A stretch of DNA of 24,011 nucleotides from an uncultured Fretibacterium sp. (lineage in GTDB: Bacteria; Synergistota; Synergistia; Synergistales; Aminobacteriaceae). This document shows positions 24,008-24,011 of the stretch, in pieces; positions within the stretch are counted from its first letter, which is position 1, and each line of letters begins with the position of its first letter. Under the pieces are notes generated by a model that saw only the letters and a program-made list of their open reading frames with translations, was not told the DNA's origin and searched no databases. The stretch covers positions 1-24,011 of the forward strand of contig NZ_CALHIQ010000185.1 in the NCBI RefSeq assembly GCF_938030725.1, given 5' to 3'. The position numbers were made by a program, and so were the translations under genes.

Positions 24008-24011
24008 CCTC

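Noticed and set aside
1..24011. CRISPR arrays, insertion sequences, prophage genes, tRNA or rRNA genes
   Set aside because: Looked for regular repeats, transposase motifs, cloverleaf-like segments and attachment sites in the intergenic gaps; none seen by eye.

Overview
This window is a compact, GC-rich bacterial chromosome segment. It is dominated by a nearly complete division and cell-wall (dcw) cluster read on the minus strand. From the right edge leftwards the order is ftsL, ftsI, murE, murF, mraY, murD, ftsW, murG, murC, murB, ftsQ, ftsA, ftsZ, then a SPOR-domain membrane protein (positions 24007 down to 7206). Many genes overlap by 4 nt or sit within about 20 nt of each other, so they are probably co-transcribed. 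A clean intrinsic terminator (7154-7186) closes the cluster. mraZ and rsmH, which usually precede ftsL, would lie beyond the right edge. No ddl gene is present.

Left of that terminator, still on the minus strand, are folC (folate polyglutamylation), pgeF (peptidoglycan editing factor) and a Gfo/Idh/MocA oxidoreductase of the type linked to lipid A biosynthesis (GnnA-like). gyrB is the only plus-strand gene and converges with the oxidoreductase on a shared, probably bidirectional, terminator (3778-3822). As written, gyrB is broken by what looks like a 14-nt insertion at about 2666-2679. The far left holds dapF (meso-diaminopimelate synthesis) and a truncated YitT-family membrane protein, transcribed divergently from gyrB.

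The genes form one theme. dapF supplies meso-DAP. MurB, C, D, E and F build UDP-MurNAc-pentapeptide, and the DNPR motif in MurE fits meso-DAP addition. MraY and MurG make lipid II, FtsW and FtsI polymerise and crosslink it at the septum, FtsQ and FtsL support that complex, and FtsA and FtsZ form the ring. PgeF is known to remove mis-made UDP-MurNAc-L-Ser.

The meso-DAP features together with a lipid-A-type oxidoreductase suggest a diderm. My best guess is a GC-rich member of the Synergistota, but this rests on general resemblance and gene order and cannot be proven here. I did not find a new biological system. The points most worth a second look are the gyrB lesion, the structured 372-bp ftsZ leader, the SPOR protein ending the cluster, and several substitutions at conserved motif positions (FtsW, MurB, MurE, MraY).
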